Below are positions 9,590-18,015 of a DNA stretch of 42,771 nucleotides, in pieces. Position 1 is the first letter of the stretch. Each line of letters opens with the position of its first letter. A program made the translations under genes and the position numbers. Source of the DNA: Elusimicrobia bacterium GWC2_61_19 (lineage in GTDB: Bacteria > Elusimicrobiota > Elusimicrobia > Elusimicrobiales > UBA9959); NCBI GenBank assembly GCA_001799795.1, contig MGUD01000028.1:1-42771 (forward strand), given 5' to 3'. Below the pieces are notes generated by a model. That model ran no database searches. It saw only the letters and a program-made list of their open reading frames with translations, and had not been told where the DNA came from.

Positions 9590-10795
9590 ATGTCACGCAT
9601 CCTTATAGTGGACGACGAACCGGATATGCGCCTGGCTGTGCGCAACGTCCTTAAATTACGGGGTTACGATATCTATGAAGCCGGGGACGGCCCCACGGCC
9701 CTGGAAATGGCCAAGGCCGACCGCCCCGACCTGGTGCTGCTGGATATGCGCCTGCCGGGCATGGACGGCATCGAGGTGCTGGAGGGCCTCAAAAAAATAG
9801 ACGACACCCTGCCGGTCGTCATGATCACCGGCTACGGGCATATACAGTCCGCGGTGGACGTGATGAAGCTCGGCGCCAGCGAATATCTGCAGAAACCTTT
9901 CGAGAACGCGCAGCTGGTGGAGACCGTGAAAAAGTTCGCGCACGGGACCACGGTGGCGCCAAGGCGCTCTTACGCGGTGGCGCCAAGCGAGCGGCCCGAA
10001 CAGCCGGTCTTTCAGCCTGCGCCGCGGCCCGCCGCGGCCCCGTACCGCAGAGAAAGCCGGCCCCGCGGGCGTTCCGCGCTGGCGGCCATAGCGCTTGCCG
10101 TCCTGCTTTCCGGTGCCGCCCTGTACCGCTACATAAATGTGAGTCACGAAGCTTACTACCGCGAATACCCTGGAGTCGCGGCGAATATTTCGGCCATGGT
10201 GTGGCGGGAGGATAACCTGATAGCCGGGGACTGGCTGGCGCGGGCGGTCTATGTTTACGCGCGCGAGGGGGAAAATCTTAAGCTGGCGGACACCTTCCAG
10301 CTTGAGAAAACTCATATAAGCGGCCTTGCCGCCGCCGGCGATACTCTTTATGTGGCAGATTCCTGGCGGAAACTCATAGAGGCCAGGAGCATCGCCCCGG
10401 GCCTGCCGCTGCTTAAGGTGTTCCCGATGCCGGGCAAGGTTTCCGCGCTGTTCTATGACGGGGAGTATCTCTGGACCTGCGACTCCGACGGCAACGCGGT
10501 GCTGCGCCGCCCGGACGCCGAGCTTACCCCGTCGGTCTCCTTCAGGCTGCCGGAAAAACCGGACCAGATCTTCCGCGACGGCAAGTATCTGTGGACGGCC
10601 GTTTCCGCCACCGGCCTGCTGTACCGGCACCTCCTGGACGATAGCCTGACCCTCGACGGAGTGTTCGCGCTGAAGACGCTGCGGGCCGGGTATCCCCTTT
10701 CCGCTTTCGCCTGGAAGGACGGGCGGCTGTGGCTGGCGCGCGACGGCCTTTCGGTGATAACGGAAGCGGGCCGCGGAGAACTGGTCGCCCAGTAG
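9590..10795 (+). CDS. Response regulator receiver fused to a membrane helix and C-terminal (apparently extracytoplasmic) domain
   Basis: Residues 1-118 are a canonical receiver domain with acidic pocket Asp8/Asp9, phospho-acceptor Asp52 (LLDMRLPGMDG), Thr80 and Lys102 (LQKPF). A Pro/Ala/Arg-rich linker follows. Next comes one hydrophobic helix at about 164-182 (ALAAIALAVLLSGAALY), then about 210 residues with repeated motifs (YDGEYLWTCDSDGNAVL, RDGKYLWTAVSATGLLY, WKDGRLWLARDG) that look like beta-propeller blades. By the positive-inside pattern the receiver is cytoplasmic and the propeller extracytoplasmic. No DNA-binding or enzymatic output domain is present, which is unusual. The histidine kinase encoded 7 bases upstream is the probable partner. 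A Shine-Dalgarno GAGGGA precedes the ATG, and a strong terminator follows the stop codon. Confidence 0.85.
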   Translation: MSRILIVDDEPDMRLAVRNVLKLRGYDIYEAGDGPTALEMAKADRPDLVLLDMRLPGMDGIEVLEGLKKIDDTLPVVMITGYGHIQSAVDVMKLGASEYLQKPFENAQLVETVKKFAHGTTVAPRRSYAVAPSERPEQPVFQPAPRPAAAPYRRESRPRGRSALAAIALAVLLSGAALYRYINVSHEAYYREYPGVAANISAMVWREDNLIAGDWLARAVYVYAREGENLKLADTFQLEKTHISGLAAAGDTLYVADSWRKLIEARSIAPGLPLLKVFPMPGKVSALFYDGEYLWTCDSDGNAVLRRPDAELTPSVSFRLPEKPDQIFRDGKYLWTAVSATGLLYRHLLDDSLTLDGVFALKTLRAGYPLSAFAWKDGRLWLARDGLSVITEAGRGELVAQ

Positions 10796-10810
10796 CCGCC
10801 CGTGAACGGA

Positions 10811-10848
10811 CGAATAAAAAACCCCGCCGGAGCGGGGTTTTTTATTCG
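10811..10848. terminator. Bidirectional intrinsic terminator
   Basis: A perfect 17-base-pair stem (arms 10811-10827 and 10832-10848) with a CGGA loop contains a CCCCGC/GCGGGG core flanked by A6 and T6 runs. It can therefore terminate both the + operon ending at 10795 and the - strand pilin gene ending at 10872. Confidence 0.92.
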
Positions 10849-10871
10849 CCTTGGCCGGCTTCGGCCGCGGT

Positions 10872-11330
10872 TTAATTCACCAGTTCGTCGCAGTTCGTGC
10901 CGCCGCCGGGGCAGGCCGCAATGCCGACCTGGGGCTTGTCCGGGACGTTGACGTTCAGTGAGTAGGCGCCGTAGCGGGCCGCCACGGAGGAACTGTTCGT
11001 TTGGCGCGTGACGGTCATCAGGTAGCAGGGGCCGCTGCCGCAGGTGCTGGCGGCTATCGTGGCGCTGAAAAACTTCGAGGGCAGCGAGGCGGGCGTCATA
11101 TTGGGGTAGCTGATGTCTAGGTCGGTGAAGTTGGAAGTGTACGCACCGCCGCGGGCAAGGTAGCGTTCCTGCGCGGATTTAACGCTGGAAATAAGGGACA
11201 TGGCTTCGGCGACGCGCGCTTTCTCGACGACCTTGAAATACTGCGGTATGGCGATGGAGGCCAGGATACCGATGATGAGCACGACGACGAGGAGCTCGAT
11301 TAGCGTGAAGCCTTTTCTGTTCTTTTGCAT
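10872..11330 (-). CDS. Type IV pilin-like prepilin
   Basis: The 152-residue protein has a class III signal: a short basic leader ending in Gly7, then mature FTLIELLVVVLIIGILA with Glu at mature position 5. Prepilin peptidase would cleave after Gly7. The hydrophobic helix continues into 'AIPQYFKVVEKARVAEAMS', as in PilE/PilA major pilins. Two Cys pairs follow: STCGSGPC near residue 105, and AACPGGGTNC near the end, like the C-terminal disulfide loop of pilins. It is one of few left-half genes on the - strand. A purine-rich GGGGGAAG precedes the start. pilT, encoding the retraction motor, lies 3.5 kb away on the opposite strand. It could equally be a pseudopilin of a type II secretion system. 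Confidence 0.9.
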   Translation of the reverse strand: MQKNRKGFTLIELLVVVLIIGILASIAIPQYFKVVEKARVAEAMSLISSVKSAQERYLARGGAYTSNFTDLDISYPNMTPASLPSKFFSATIAASTCGSGPCYLMTVTRQTNSSSVAARYGAYSLNVNVPDKPQVGIAACPGGGTNCDELVN

Positions 11331-11366
11331 TTGTTATTCTTCCCCCTTGCTAAGATTTTATGGAAT

Positions 11367-11438
11367 TGCGCCCGGCGCGATTCGAACGCGCGGCCACTCG
11401 CTTAAAAGGCGAATGCTCTACCCCTGAGCTACGGGCGC
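11367..11438 (-). tRNA. tRNA-Lys(UUU)
   Basis: The 72-base cloverleaf has acceptor stem GCGCCCG/CGGGCGC with discriminator A, a D arm GCTC...GAGC, anticodon loop CTTTTAA (anticodon TTT) and T loop TTCGAAT. CCA is not encoded. Confidence 0.96.
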
Positions 11439-11542
11439 ATCACTTCCATATACGACAAGTAAATTATACAAAAAAAACGCGGGAAAGCAAGACGCGGCGT
11501 GCGCCGCCGCGCTCGCGAGGGGGCGCGCCGGCCGGCAGGGTT

Positions 11543-11572
11543 TTGCCAAGCGGCGAAAAATAGGGCTATAAT
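11543..11572 (+). promoter_or_regulatory. Promoter of the ftsQ-like gene, likely leaderless
   Basis: A -35 box TTGCCA (11543-11548), an 18-base spacer and a perfect -10 TATAAT (11567-11572) are seen. The start codon is only 9 bases after the -10 box, so transcription would begin at or within about 3 bases of the ATG, and no Shine-Dalgarno is present. Confidence 0.7.
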
Positions 11573-11581
11573 ATAACCTCA

Positions 11582-12376
11582 ATGGCCGGCAGAACCAAAT
11601 ACAGGGTGCGCGTGCGGGTAAAGGTGCGCAATAAAATTTTACGGCGCGGCGGCGCGGCCGCCGGGCTGGCGCTGGGCCTGCTCCTGGCGGCGTGGTTCCT
11701 GGGCGCCGCCTTCAAGGCTTCCCGCGGCTTCCTCGGCGGGAGCTTCCTCTCTTTCAAGACCACCTCTTTCGAAGTGGACTGCCCGGCCCCGGCCGCCGCG
11801 GCCAGCGCCAGGGCGCTCATGACCGAGACTTTAAATTCACATCTTACCGCCGGCCGCTGCGCCGGCATCGCCGCCGACCTGCGTAAGCGTCATCCCGGTC
11901 TGCTTTCCGTGGACATAGCCAGGAATTTCTTTACCGGCAAGGCCCGCGTTACGGCCCGTCCCGAGGAAGTGGTATCGCCCGTACTGCTTAACGGCGCCAC
12001 CGCCTACCTGGGGATCACCGGGCGGTTCATGAAAGAGAACCTCGCCGGCCCCGCCGCCGCCGGCCTGCCCACGGAGGTCTCCTGGCCAGCCCCGGAGGCG
12101 CCGGCCCTGGCCGCTTTCCTCAAGGAGATCAAGCCCCTTCTGCCGCTGTTCTATTCGCCGCCGGCGCGCCTGGACTGCCCCGGCCGCGACTGGGCCTGCC
12201 GCCTCAGGCTGGCTGACGGCTCGACCGTCCTCTGGGGGGGATTTGAATTCACCCGTCTAAAAATATTAAGATTGAATGAAGTAGCGCGGGATGCCGGCCT
12301 GAAGGGCGCCGTGCCGTTCAGCGCGGACATGCGCTACTTTAAAGAAGGCAAGATTTTTGTTTCCGCAGTAAAGTAG
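11582..12376 (+). CDS. ftsQ: FtsQ-like division protein
   Basis: The 264-residue protein has a basic cytoplasmic N-terminus (about 22 residues, RVRVRVKVRNK) and one membrane helix at about 25-45. The extracytoplasmic part of about 215 residues includes a POTRA-like stretch (DLRKRHPGLLSVDIARNFFTGKARV) and ends in the beta-rich 'SADMRYFKEGKIFVSAVK'. This topology and its place immediately before ftsA and ftsZ match FtsQ, which links early and late division proteins in the inner membrane. Sequence similarity to well-studied FtsQ is weak, so the name rests largely on topology, size and position. The gene starts the cluster and has its own promoter directly upstream. Confidence 0.72.
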   Translation: MAGRTKYRVRVRVKVRNKILRRGGAAAGLALGLLLAAWFLGAAFKASRGFLGGSFLSFKTTSFEVDCPAPAAAASARALMTETLNSHLTAGRCAGIAADLRKRHPGLLSVDIARNFFTGKARVTARPEEVVSPVLLNGATAYLGITGRFMKENLAGPAAAGLPTEVSWPAPEAPALAAFLKEIKPLLPLFYSPPARLDCPGRDWACRLRLADGSTVLWGGFEFTRLKILRLNEVARDAGLKGAVPFSADMRYFKEGKIFVSAVK

Positions 12377-12439
12377 CACCGTTCCTCCTTGACCATTTTC
12401 TGATTCAGCGGTCATCCGCTTAATTTCTGGAGCTTTCAT

Positions 12440-13672
12440 ATGGGAAAATCTGAGATCATAGCCGGGCTCGACATGGGGTCCAGCCGGGTGACCTGCGTTA
12501 TCGCCGAACGCGACGAAGAGCACAACAAGATCCGCGTCCTCGCCGGGGCTTCCGCTCCCTGCAAGGGGCTCAAGGGCGGCGTCGTCGTCAATATCGAGGA
12601 AACCGCCAGGGCTATCGAACACGTGATGGACTCCGCGGAGAGCAAGGCCAACGAGGTGGTGGGCGAAGTCTACCTCGGCGTGCGCGGCTCCCATATCCAG
12701 GCTTTCGACAACAAGGGCGGCTACAACATCGCGCGCACCGACAAGGAGATCACCAGCGAGGACGTCTCCAACGTCATCGAGAACGCCAAGACCGTGCCGC
12801 TGTCCTCAGACCGCGAGATCCTGCACGTCATCCCGCAGGGCTTTTCCCTGGACCGGCAGCGCGGCGTGCCGAACCCCATAGGCATGGAGGGCGCGCTGCT
12901 CGAAGTGGGCGTCCATATCGTCACGGCGTCCAGCCCCATCATCAACAATCTTATGAAGTCGGTCTCGAAGGGCGGCTTCCGCGTGGTGGATACCATCTAT
13001 ACGCTGCTCGCCGTCGGCGAGCTTGTGGTCTCCGAAGAGGAGAAGGACCTGGGCTGCCTGCTGATCGATTCCGGCGGCCAGACCACTTCCATCGGCATCT
13101 ACTCGGAAGGCAGCATCCATTTCTCCCGCGAGATAGCCATCGGCGGGGACCATATCACCCGCGACATCGCCTACGGCCTCGGCACCACCATGGCCGCCGC
13201 CCAGGAGATAAAAGAGAAATACGGCGCGGTGTTCTCCAACATGCTGGAAGAGGACAAGCTGATAAATATCACCAAGCTGGACGCCAGGACCAAGAAGGAA
13301 GTGAAGCCGCGGGAACTGCTGGACTTCATCCAGCCGCGCGCCGAGGAAATTTTCGAGAAGATCAACCAGGCCATCCAGGGCTCCAACTACGCCGAGCTGC
13401 CCGGCGGCGCCATTCTTACCGGCGGCGCAGCCCTGCTCAAAGGCATGCCCGAAGCCGCGGAACAGCTGCTGGACCTGAGCCAGGCCAGGCTGGGCCTGCC
13501 GGCGCAGGAGATCCTGCAATGCCCCGAGGAGTACATGACGCAGCCTTTCCTGGGCGCCGTGGCGCTGGTCTGCTACCCGCACCTGAAGACCTGGAATACC
13601 GACGTGCCGGGCCCGGTGCGCGGCGGTTCCATGGAGAAGAAGGTCTGGCGCTGGCTTAAAGACCTGTTCTGA
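12440..13672 (+). CDS. ftsA: Cell division protein FtsA
   Basis: FtsA is an actin-like ATPase that tethers FtsZ to the membrane. The 410-residue protein shows the actin-fold phosphate and nucleotide motifs GLDMGSSRVTCVIAE (residues about 10-24), DSGGQTTSIGIYSEG and GGAALLKGMPEAAEQLL, plus the FtsA-specific 1C region. It ends in an amphipathic helix (KKVWRWLKDLF), the usual membrane-targeting sequence. The ATG is preceded by GGAG at 7 bases. ftsZ begins 9 bases after the stop codon, with GAGGA overlapping the FtsA end, so the two are coupled. Length and motif order are normal for the family. Confidence 0.97.
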   Translation: MGKSEIIAGLDMGSSRVTCVIAERDEEHNKIRVLAGASAPCKGLKGGVVVNIEETARAIEHVMDSAESKANEVVGEVYLGVRGSHIQAFDNKGGYNIARTDKEITSEDVSNVIENAKTVPLSSDREILHVIPQGFSLDRQRGVPNPIGMEGALLEVGVHIVTASSPIINNLMKSVSKGGFRVVDTIYTLLAVGELVVSEEEKDLGCLLIDSGGQTTSIGIYSEGSIHFSREIAIGGDHITRDIAYGLGTTMAAAQEIKEKYGAVFSNMLEEDKLINITKLDARTKKEVKPRELLDFIQPRAEEIFEKINQAIQGSNYAELPGGAILTGGAALLKGMPEAAEQLLDLSQARLGLPAQEILQCPEEYMTQPFLGAVALVCYPHLKTWNTDVPGPVRGGSMEKKVWRWLKDLF

Positions 13673-13681
13673 GGAATTTAA

Positions 13682-14833
13682 ATGTCTGAAACCAGGATAC
13701 GCTACAACAACGATTTCCAGGACCGCGAAGCGGTCATCAAGGTCATCGGCGTGGGCGGCGGCGGCGGCAACGCCGTCAACCGCATGGTGGAGGCGGACAT
13801 CCGCCTGGTGGATTTTGTGGCCGTGAACACGGACGCGCAGGACCTGCGCCGCAGCAAGGCCCCCAACCGCATACAGATAGGCGAGACCCTTACCAAGGGG
13901 CTCGGCGTGGGCGGCGACCCGGCCCGGGGCAAGGAAGCCGCGCTGGAGTCCGCCGAACTTATACGGGAGGCCGTCTCGGACGCCGACCTGCTTTTCGTCA
14001 CCGCCGGCATGGGCGGGGGCACGGGCACGGGGGCGGCCCCGGTGGTGGCCCAGACCGCCAAAGAAACCAATCCCAACGCTCTCGTGATCGGCGTCGTTAC
14101 GCGCCCTTTCGGTTTCGAGGGCAAGAGCCGCGCCGACCAGGCGCAGGCCGGCATCCACGAACTGCGCAAGTACGCCGACTGCCTCCTTGTCATCCCTAAC
14201 GACCGCATCCTGTCCGTGGTGGGCCGCGACACCTCGAGCGAGGACGCCTACCGCAAGGCCGACGACGTGCTGCGCCAGGCCATCCAGGGCATTTCCGACG
14301 TCATCACCCGCGCCGGCGCCATCAACGTGGATTTCCAGGACGTAAAAAAAATAATGACCAAGTCCGGCGAGGCCCTTATCGGCATCGGCCGGGCCACGGG
14401 CGCCGACCGCCACATCGAAGCGGCCAAGGAAGCCGTGCACTCGCCCATGCTCGAAAGCGCGGTGATAGACGGCGCCAAGGGTATCCTGGTCAACTTCACC
14501 AGCTCCCGCGACATAAAGATCGTCGAGGTGGACGAGGCGATGGAATACATCATAAAGCACGCCAACCCCGAGGTCTTTATAAAATACGGCCAGGCCTTCG
14601 ACGAGACCCTCGGCGACGAGCTTAAGATAACCGTTATCGCCACCGGCTTCCCCTCCAAGCGGGGGGAACTGGCCGGAGACCTCGCGCGCCTGCGCGGCAT
14701 GGGGCGCAACCGCGCCCGCCGTCTGGAGGACGATTTCCTGCCCGAAACGCCGGTCTCTTCCGGCGGCCGCGAAGAAGACATGGAGAAGCCGGCCTACTTG
14801 CGCCGTCAGAACGGGGCGAGACGGCTTAAGTAG
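13682..14833 (+). CDS. ftsZ: Cell division GTPase FtsZ
   Basis: FtsZ polymerises into the cytoplasmic division ring. The 383-residue protein has the glycine-rich start VIGVGGGGGNAVNRM, the tubulin signature GGGTGTG, the T7 catalytic-loop region NVDFQDVKKIM and a conserved GTPase core to about residue 330. The C-terminal linker is short (about 30 residues) and ends in EKPAYLRRQ followed by a basic tail. This matches the conserved C-terminal peptide that binds FtsA. The 21 bases to pilT contain a very purine-rich Shine-Dalgarno (GGGGGAGGGGG). Confidence 0.98.
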   Translation: MSETRIRYNNDFQDREAVIKVIGVGGGGGNAVNRMVEADIRLVDFVAVNTDAQDLRRSKAPNRIQIGETLTKGLGVGGDPARGKEAALESAELIREAVSDADLLFVTAGMGGGTGTGAAPVVAQTAKETNPNALVIGVVTRPFGFEGKSRADQAQAGIHELRKYADCLLVIPNDRILSVVGRDTSSEDAYRKADDVLRQAIQGISDVITRAGAINVDFQDVKKIMTKSGEALIGIGRATGADRHIEAAKEAVHSPMLESAVIDGAKGILVNFTSSRDIKIVEVDEAMEYIIKHANPEVFIKYGQAFDETLGDELKITVIATGFPSKRGELAGDLARLRGMGRNRARRLEDDFLPETPVSSGGREEDMEKPAYLRRQNGARRLK

Positions 14834-14854
14834 CTGTAGGGGGAGGGGGACATT

Positions 14855-15949
14855 ATGGCTATAAACCTTAACCTGCTTCTGAAAGTGATGGTTCAGAACA
14901 AGGCTTCCGATACTCATATCAGGGGCGACTCGTCGGTTTTCCTGCGCATAAACGGCGGCATCACGCCCATAAATTCCTCCATCATGTCCCAGAAAGAGGT
15001 CGAGGAGATGGTCTTCCCGCTGATGAACCAGCGCCTCAAGTCCATCTTCGCCGAAAAACACGAGGTAGACTTTTCCTTCGACGGCGCGGAGCTGGGCCGC
15101 TTCCGTTTCAACGTCTTCACCCATAAGGGCAAGATAGGCGTGGCCATACGCCATATTCCGCTGACCATTCCGACCTTCGAAGAACTGCGCCTGCCCGCCG
15201 ACCCCATAAAGAAACTCCTGCAGAACGAGCGCGGGCTGGTGCTGGTAACGGGGATAACCGGCTCCGGCAAGACCTCGACGCTGGCCGCGATGATAGAGTA
15301 TCTCAACCAGACGTGGGACGCCCATATCATCACCGTGGAAGACCCGATAGAGTTCGCTTTTACCGAGAAGAAAAGCATCATCAGCCAGCGCGAGCTGGGT
15401 TCCGACACGACCACCTTCGTGGACGCCCTGCGCGCCGCCATGCGGCAGGACCCCGACGTGATCATGGTGGGCGAGATGCGCGACCTGGAGACGACGCAGG
15501 CCGCCATTACCGCGGCCGAGACCGGCCACCTGGTGTTCGCCACGCTGCATACGATGAACGCCGTGCAGACCATTTCGCGCATCATCGACCTTTACCCGCC
15601 GCACCAGCAGGCCCAGGTGCGCCTGCAGCTCGCCGAGAGTCTGCGGGGCATAATTTCGCAGCGCCTGCTCCCCTGCTATAAAGGCGGGCGCCTGCCGGCC
15701 GTGGAGATCATGACGGCTACGCCGCACATCAAGAAGATGATCGCCGAGAACACCATAGACGCCATAAACCAGGCCATCGCCAAGGGCGGCTTCTACGGCA
15801 TGCAGACTTTCAACCAGTCCCTGGTCAAGATGCACAAGGACGGGATGGCCAAGCTGGAGGATATCCTGCAGGCGGCCTCCAATCCCGACGACGTGCTGCT
15901 GGCCATAAAGGGCATCGAGCAGGAGATAGAGCCGGGGCGGTCGAAATAA
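14855..15949 (+). CDS. pilT: Type IV pilus retraction ATPase PilT
   Basis: PilT is a hexameric ATPase that depolymerises type IV pili at the inner membrane. The 364-residue product has a PAS-like N-terminal domain (KASDTHIRGDSSVFLRING) and Walker A GITGSGKT (Lys139). An Asp box (ITVEDPIEF), Walker B (DVIMVGEMRD) and His box (FATLHTMNA) follow, and the length is normal. The gene lies between ftsZ and a nucleoside kinase gene, with its own strong Shine-Dalgarno. This is an unusual place for pilT and suggests cotranscription with division genes. A PilT-like ATPase for another pilus-type machine is less likely. Confidence 0.94.
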   Translation: MAINLNLLLKVMVQNKASDTHIRGDSSVFLRINGGITPINSSIMSQKEVEEMVFPLMNQRLKSIFAEKHEVDFSFDGAELGRFRFNVFTHKGKIGVAIRHIPLTIPTFEELRLPADPIKKLLQNERGLVLVTGITGSGKTSTLAAMIEYLNQTWDAHIITVEDPIEFAFTEKKSIISQRELGSDTTTFVDALRAAMRQDPDVIMVGEMRDLETTQAAITAAETGHLVFATLHTMNAVQTISRIIDLYPPHQQAQVRLQLAESLRGIISQRLLPCYKGGRLPAVEIMTATPHIKKMIAENTIDAINQAIAKGGFYGMQTFNQSLVKMHKDGMAKLEDILQAASNPDDVLLAIKGIEQEIEPGRSK

Positions 15950-15978
15950 ATTTAATTTAGCTCACAAGGAAGGTACCT

Positions 15979-16698
15979 ATGTTCGCTGAAGGCTATATCG
16001 GCATCGCGGGGATCATCGGCGTCGGCAAGTCCACGCTCACCATGGAACTGGCCAAAGCGCTCAACTTCGAGCCCGTCCTGGAAGAGGTCGGCGGCAACCC
16101 GTACCTCGAGAATTTTTACGGCGACATGAAGCAGTTCGGTACGATCATGCAGATCTGGCTGCTCAACCACCGTTTCCGCCAGCACCGGGAGTTCATCTCC
16201 CGCATCAGCCTGGGCAAGATCCGCGGCGTCGTGCAGGACCGGACCATCTGGGAAGACACCATCTTCGCCCGCATGCTCAACAACCACCCGGACAAGATCA
16301 TCTCGGACATGGATTACAATACCTACCTGGACCTGTTCGACAACATGGTGCTGCGCGAAATGGTCTACCCGCAGCTGATGATCTTCCTGGACTGCCGCGT
16401 CGAGACTTCCATCGCCCGCATCAAGTCCCGCGGCCGCAACATGGAGAAGGCCATCGATCCCTCCTACCTGAAAAGCCTGCAGGAGAATTACTACGAATTC
16501 ATAGAGGAGATGGAGGACGCCGGCGTGCGCATCCTCCGCCTCAACTGGGAGAGCTACCAGCCCATCAGCGAGGTGGCGCGCCTGGTCCACGAATATTCGC
16601 TCAAGCCCTCCAACTTCACCAAGTGGGTGCGGCCGCTGCGCAAGATGGGCATGGAGAACAAGGCCAATCTCCCCAATAAGCCGGCGCTGGTAAAGTGA
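15979..16698 (+). CDS. Deoxynucleoside kinase (dGK/dAK/dCK family)
   Basis: This family phosphorylates deoxynucleosides in the cytoplasmic salvage pathway. The 239-residue protein opens with the P-loop GIIGVGKST (Lys17) and has a Glu-containing EVGGNPYLENFY segment. The family's DR(S/T) motif is present as Asp87-Arg88-Thr89 (QDRTIWED), and a LID-like stretch is seen at RIKSRGRNMEKAI. Substrate preference (dG/dA or broad) cannot be told from sequence alone. A clear AAGGAAGG Shine-Dalgarno precedes the ATG. The stop TGA overlaps the ATG of cmk (TGATG), consistent with translational coupling of two nucleotide kinases. Confidence 0.9.
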   Translation: MFAEGYIGIAGIIGVGKSTLTMELAKALNFEPVLEEVGGNPYLENFYGDMKQFGTIMQIWLLNHRFRQHREFISRISLGKIRGVVQDRTIWEDTIFARMLNNHPDKIISDMDYNTYLDLFDNMVLREMVYPQLMIFLDCRVETSIARIKSRGRNMEKAIDPSYLKSLQENYYEFIEEMEDAGVRILRLNWESYQPISEVARLVHEYSLKPSNFTKWVRPLRKMGMENKANLPNKPALVK

Positions 16699-17384
16699 TG
16701 CGACCGAAAGGCCTGGTCATAGCGATCGACGGCCCGGCCGGCGTGGGTAAATCCACCGTCGGCAAGATGGTCGCCGCGCGCGTGGGTTACAGCTTTGTCA
16801 GCACCGGCAAGATGTACCGCGCCCTGGCCTGGAAGGCGCTGGAACTGGGCCTCGACCTCGGGGACGACGCCGGGCTGGTCGCTTTGGCCGGCCGGCTTAA
16901 ATGGGAATTCCCCAAGGGCGCCGGCCCGGAGGCCGACGTGGCGATAGACGGGCGCACCCTGGACCGCGAGATCACCGACGAGCGCGTGGGCAAGGCGTCC
17001 TCCGGCATAGCCAAACTGGCCGGCGTGCGGCTCTTTATGAAGGACATGCAGCGGCTGGCCGGCATCGACGGCGGCGTGGTCATGGAAGGCCGCGATATAG
17101 GGTCCAATGTTTTCCCCGACGCGGAGCTGAAGGTCTACCTGGACGCTTCGCCGCAGGCCAGGGCCGAACGGCGCGCTCAGCAGCTGCGGGCGCAGGGGCT
17201 GGAAGCGGACCTGGAGCAGATACTTGATTTCATAGTGAAGCGCGACGCGCAGGATTCGGGGCGCAAGAACAACCCGCTGGTAAAAGCCCCGGACGCCCAC
17301 TACCTGGACTCCACCTCCGTCCCCAGGGAGAAGGTGGTGGACGCCATAGTGGAGCTTTTCGAGCGCGCCCGCAAGGCATTTTAA
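16698..17384 (+). CDS. cmk: Cytidylate kinase
   Basis: Cmk phosphorylates CMP and dCMP with ATP. The 228-residue protein has P-loop IDGPAGVGKST (Lys18). The NMP-binding 'SFVSTGKMYRALAWKAL', the core 'GGVVMEGRDIGSNVFPDAELKVYLDAS' motif (positions 17074-17154) and the lid region RDAQDSGRKNNPL are also present. The ATG at 16698 overlaps the previous stop codon; a GTG three bases earlier in the same frame is the alternative. The next gene, plsC, starts directly after the stop codon. The order cmk, acyltransferase, rpsA is common in bacteria. Confidence 0.95.
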   Translation: MRPKGLVIAIDGPAGVGKSTVGKMVAARVGYSFVSTGKMYRALAWKALELGLDLGDDAGLVALAGRLKWEFPKGAGPEADVAIDGRTLDREITDERVGKASSGIAKLAGVRLFMKDMQRLAGIDGGVVMEGRDIGSNVFPDAELKVYLDASPQARAERRAQQLRAQGLEADLEQILDFIVKRDAQDSGRKNNPLVKAPDAHYLDSTSVPREKVVDAIVELFERARKAF

Positions 17385-18008
17385 ATGCCGGCCTCACCGC
17401 ACGAAGAACGCCCTTTATCGCTGCTTATAGTCTACGCGGCTTTCCGCGCTTTCTTCCGGCTTTTCAACTCCATCAAGGTGAGCGGCCTGGAGAAGATCCC
17501 GCCTTCCGGCCCGCTGATAATAGCGTGCAACCACCTGTCCAATGCCGACCCCCCGGCCCTGCTTTCCTTCGTGGCCCTGGTGCGCCTGCCCAACGTTATC
17601 GCCAAGAAAGAACTGTTTTCCATCTGGCCGCTCAGCTATTTTCTGCCCCGCTGGGGGGCTATCCAGGTGGACCGCGCCCGCGAAGGCGGTGACCTGGGGG
17701 CCCTGCGCGGCTGCCTGACGGCGCTGAGGCGGGGGGGCTGCATGGCTATTTTTCCCGAAGGCACCCGCGCCAGGGGCCGGGTGCTCAAGCCCAAGCCCGG
17801 CGTGGCCCTGATGGCCCAAAAAACCGGGGCCCCGGTGCTGTGCGCGCGCATATTTAACAGCGATAACTTCTTAAAATTAGGTAAAATAACTATTAAGTAC
17901 GGCGGTATCAGGTATTTCGAACCGCCCGCCGACGGCGACCTCAGGGCCGCCTATGCCCGGTTTTCAGAGACTATAATGGCGGACATTTTTTCAATAACAG
18001 AGGAGTAG
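17385..18008 (+). CDS. plsC: 1-acylglycerol-3-phosphate O-acyltransferase (PlsC family)
   Basis: PlsC adds the second acyl chain to lysophosphatidic acid to give phosphatidic acid at the inner membrane. The 207-residue protein has an N-terminal hydrophobic helix, the catalytic HX4D motif as His50-Leu-Ser-Asn-Ala-Asp55, and the substrate-binding FPEGTRARG (Glu125). The ATG follows the cmk stop codon without a gap, and the rpsA ATG is 7 bases after the plsC stop, so the three genes form one unit. Together with plsY at 37.8-38.4 kb, two steps of phospholipid synthesis are encoded in this window. Confidence 0.93.
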   Translation: MPASPHEERPLSLLIVYAAFRAFFRLFNSIKVSGLEKIPPSGPLIIACNHLSNADPPALLSFVALVRLPNVIAKKELFSIWPLSYFLPRWGAIQVDRAREGGDLGALRGCLTALRRGGCMAIFPEGTRARGRVLKPKPGVALMAQKTGAPVLCARIFNSDNFLKLGKITIKYGGIRYFEPPADGDLRAAYARFSETIMADIFSITEE

Positions 18009-18015
18009 TACCCAC

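Noticed and set aside
1-10795. Prophage, because the first gene looks tail-fibre-like
   Set aside because: No capsid, portal, terminase or lysis genes follow; the neighbours are envelope and signalling genes.
12806-15835. A 1009-residue antisense frame across ftsA, ftsZ and pilT, and similar long antisense frames (2710-4524, 4187-6049, 7648-9009, 26386-27585)
   Set aside because: They mirror strongly supported genes, have no domains, and are rich in His, Gly, Val and Leu as expected from reading GC-biased codons backwards.
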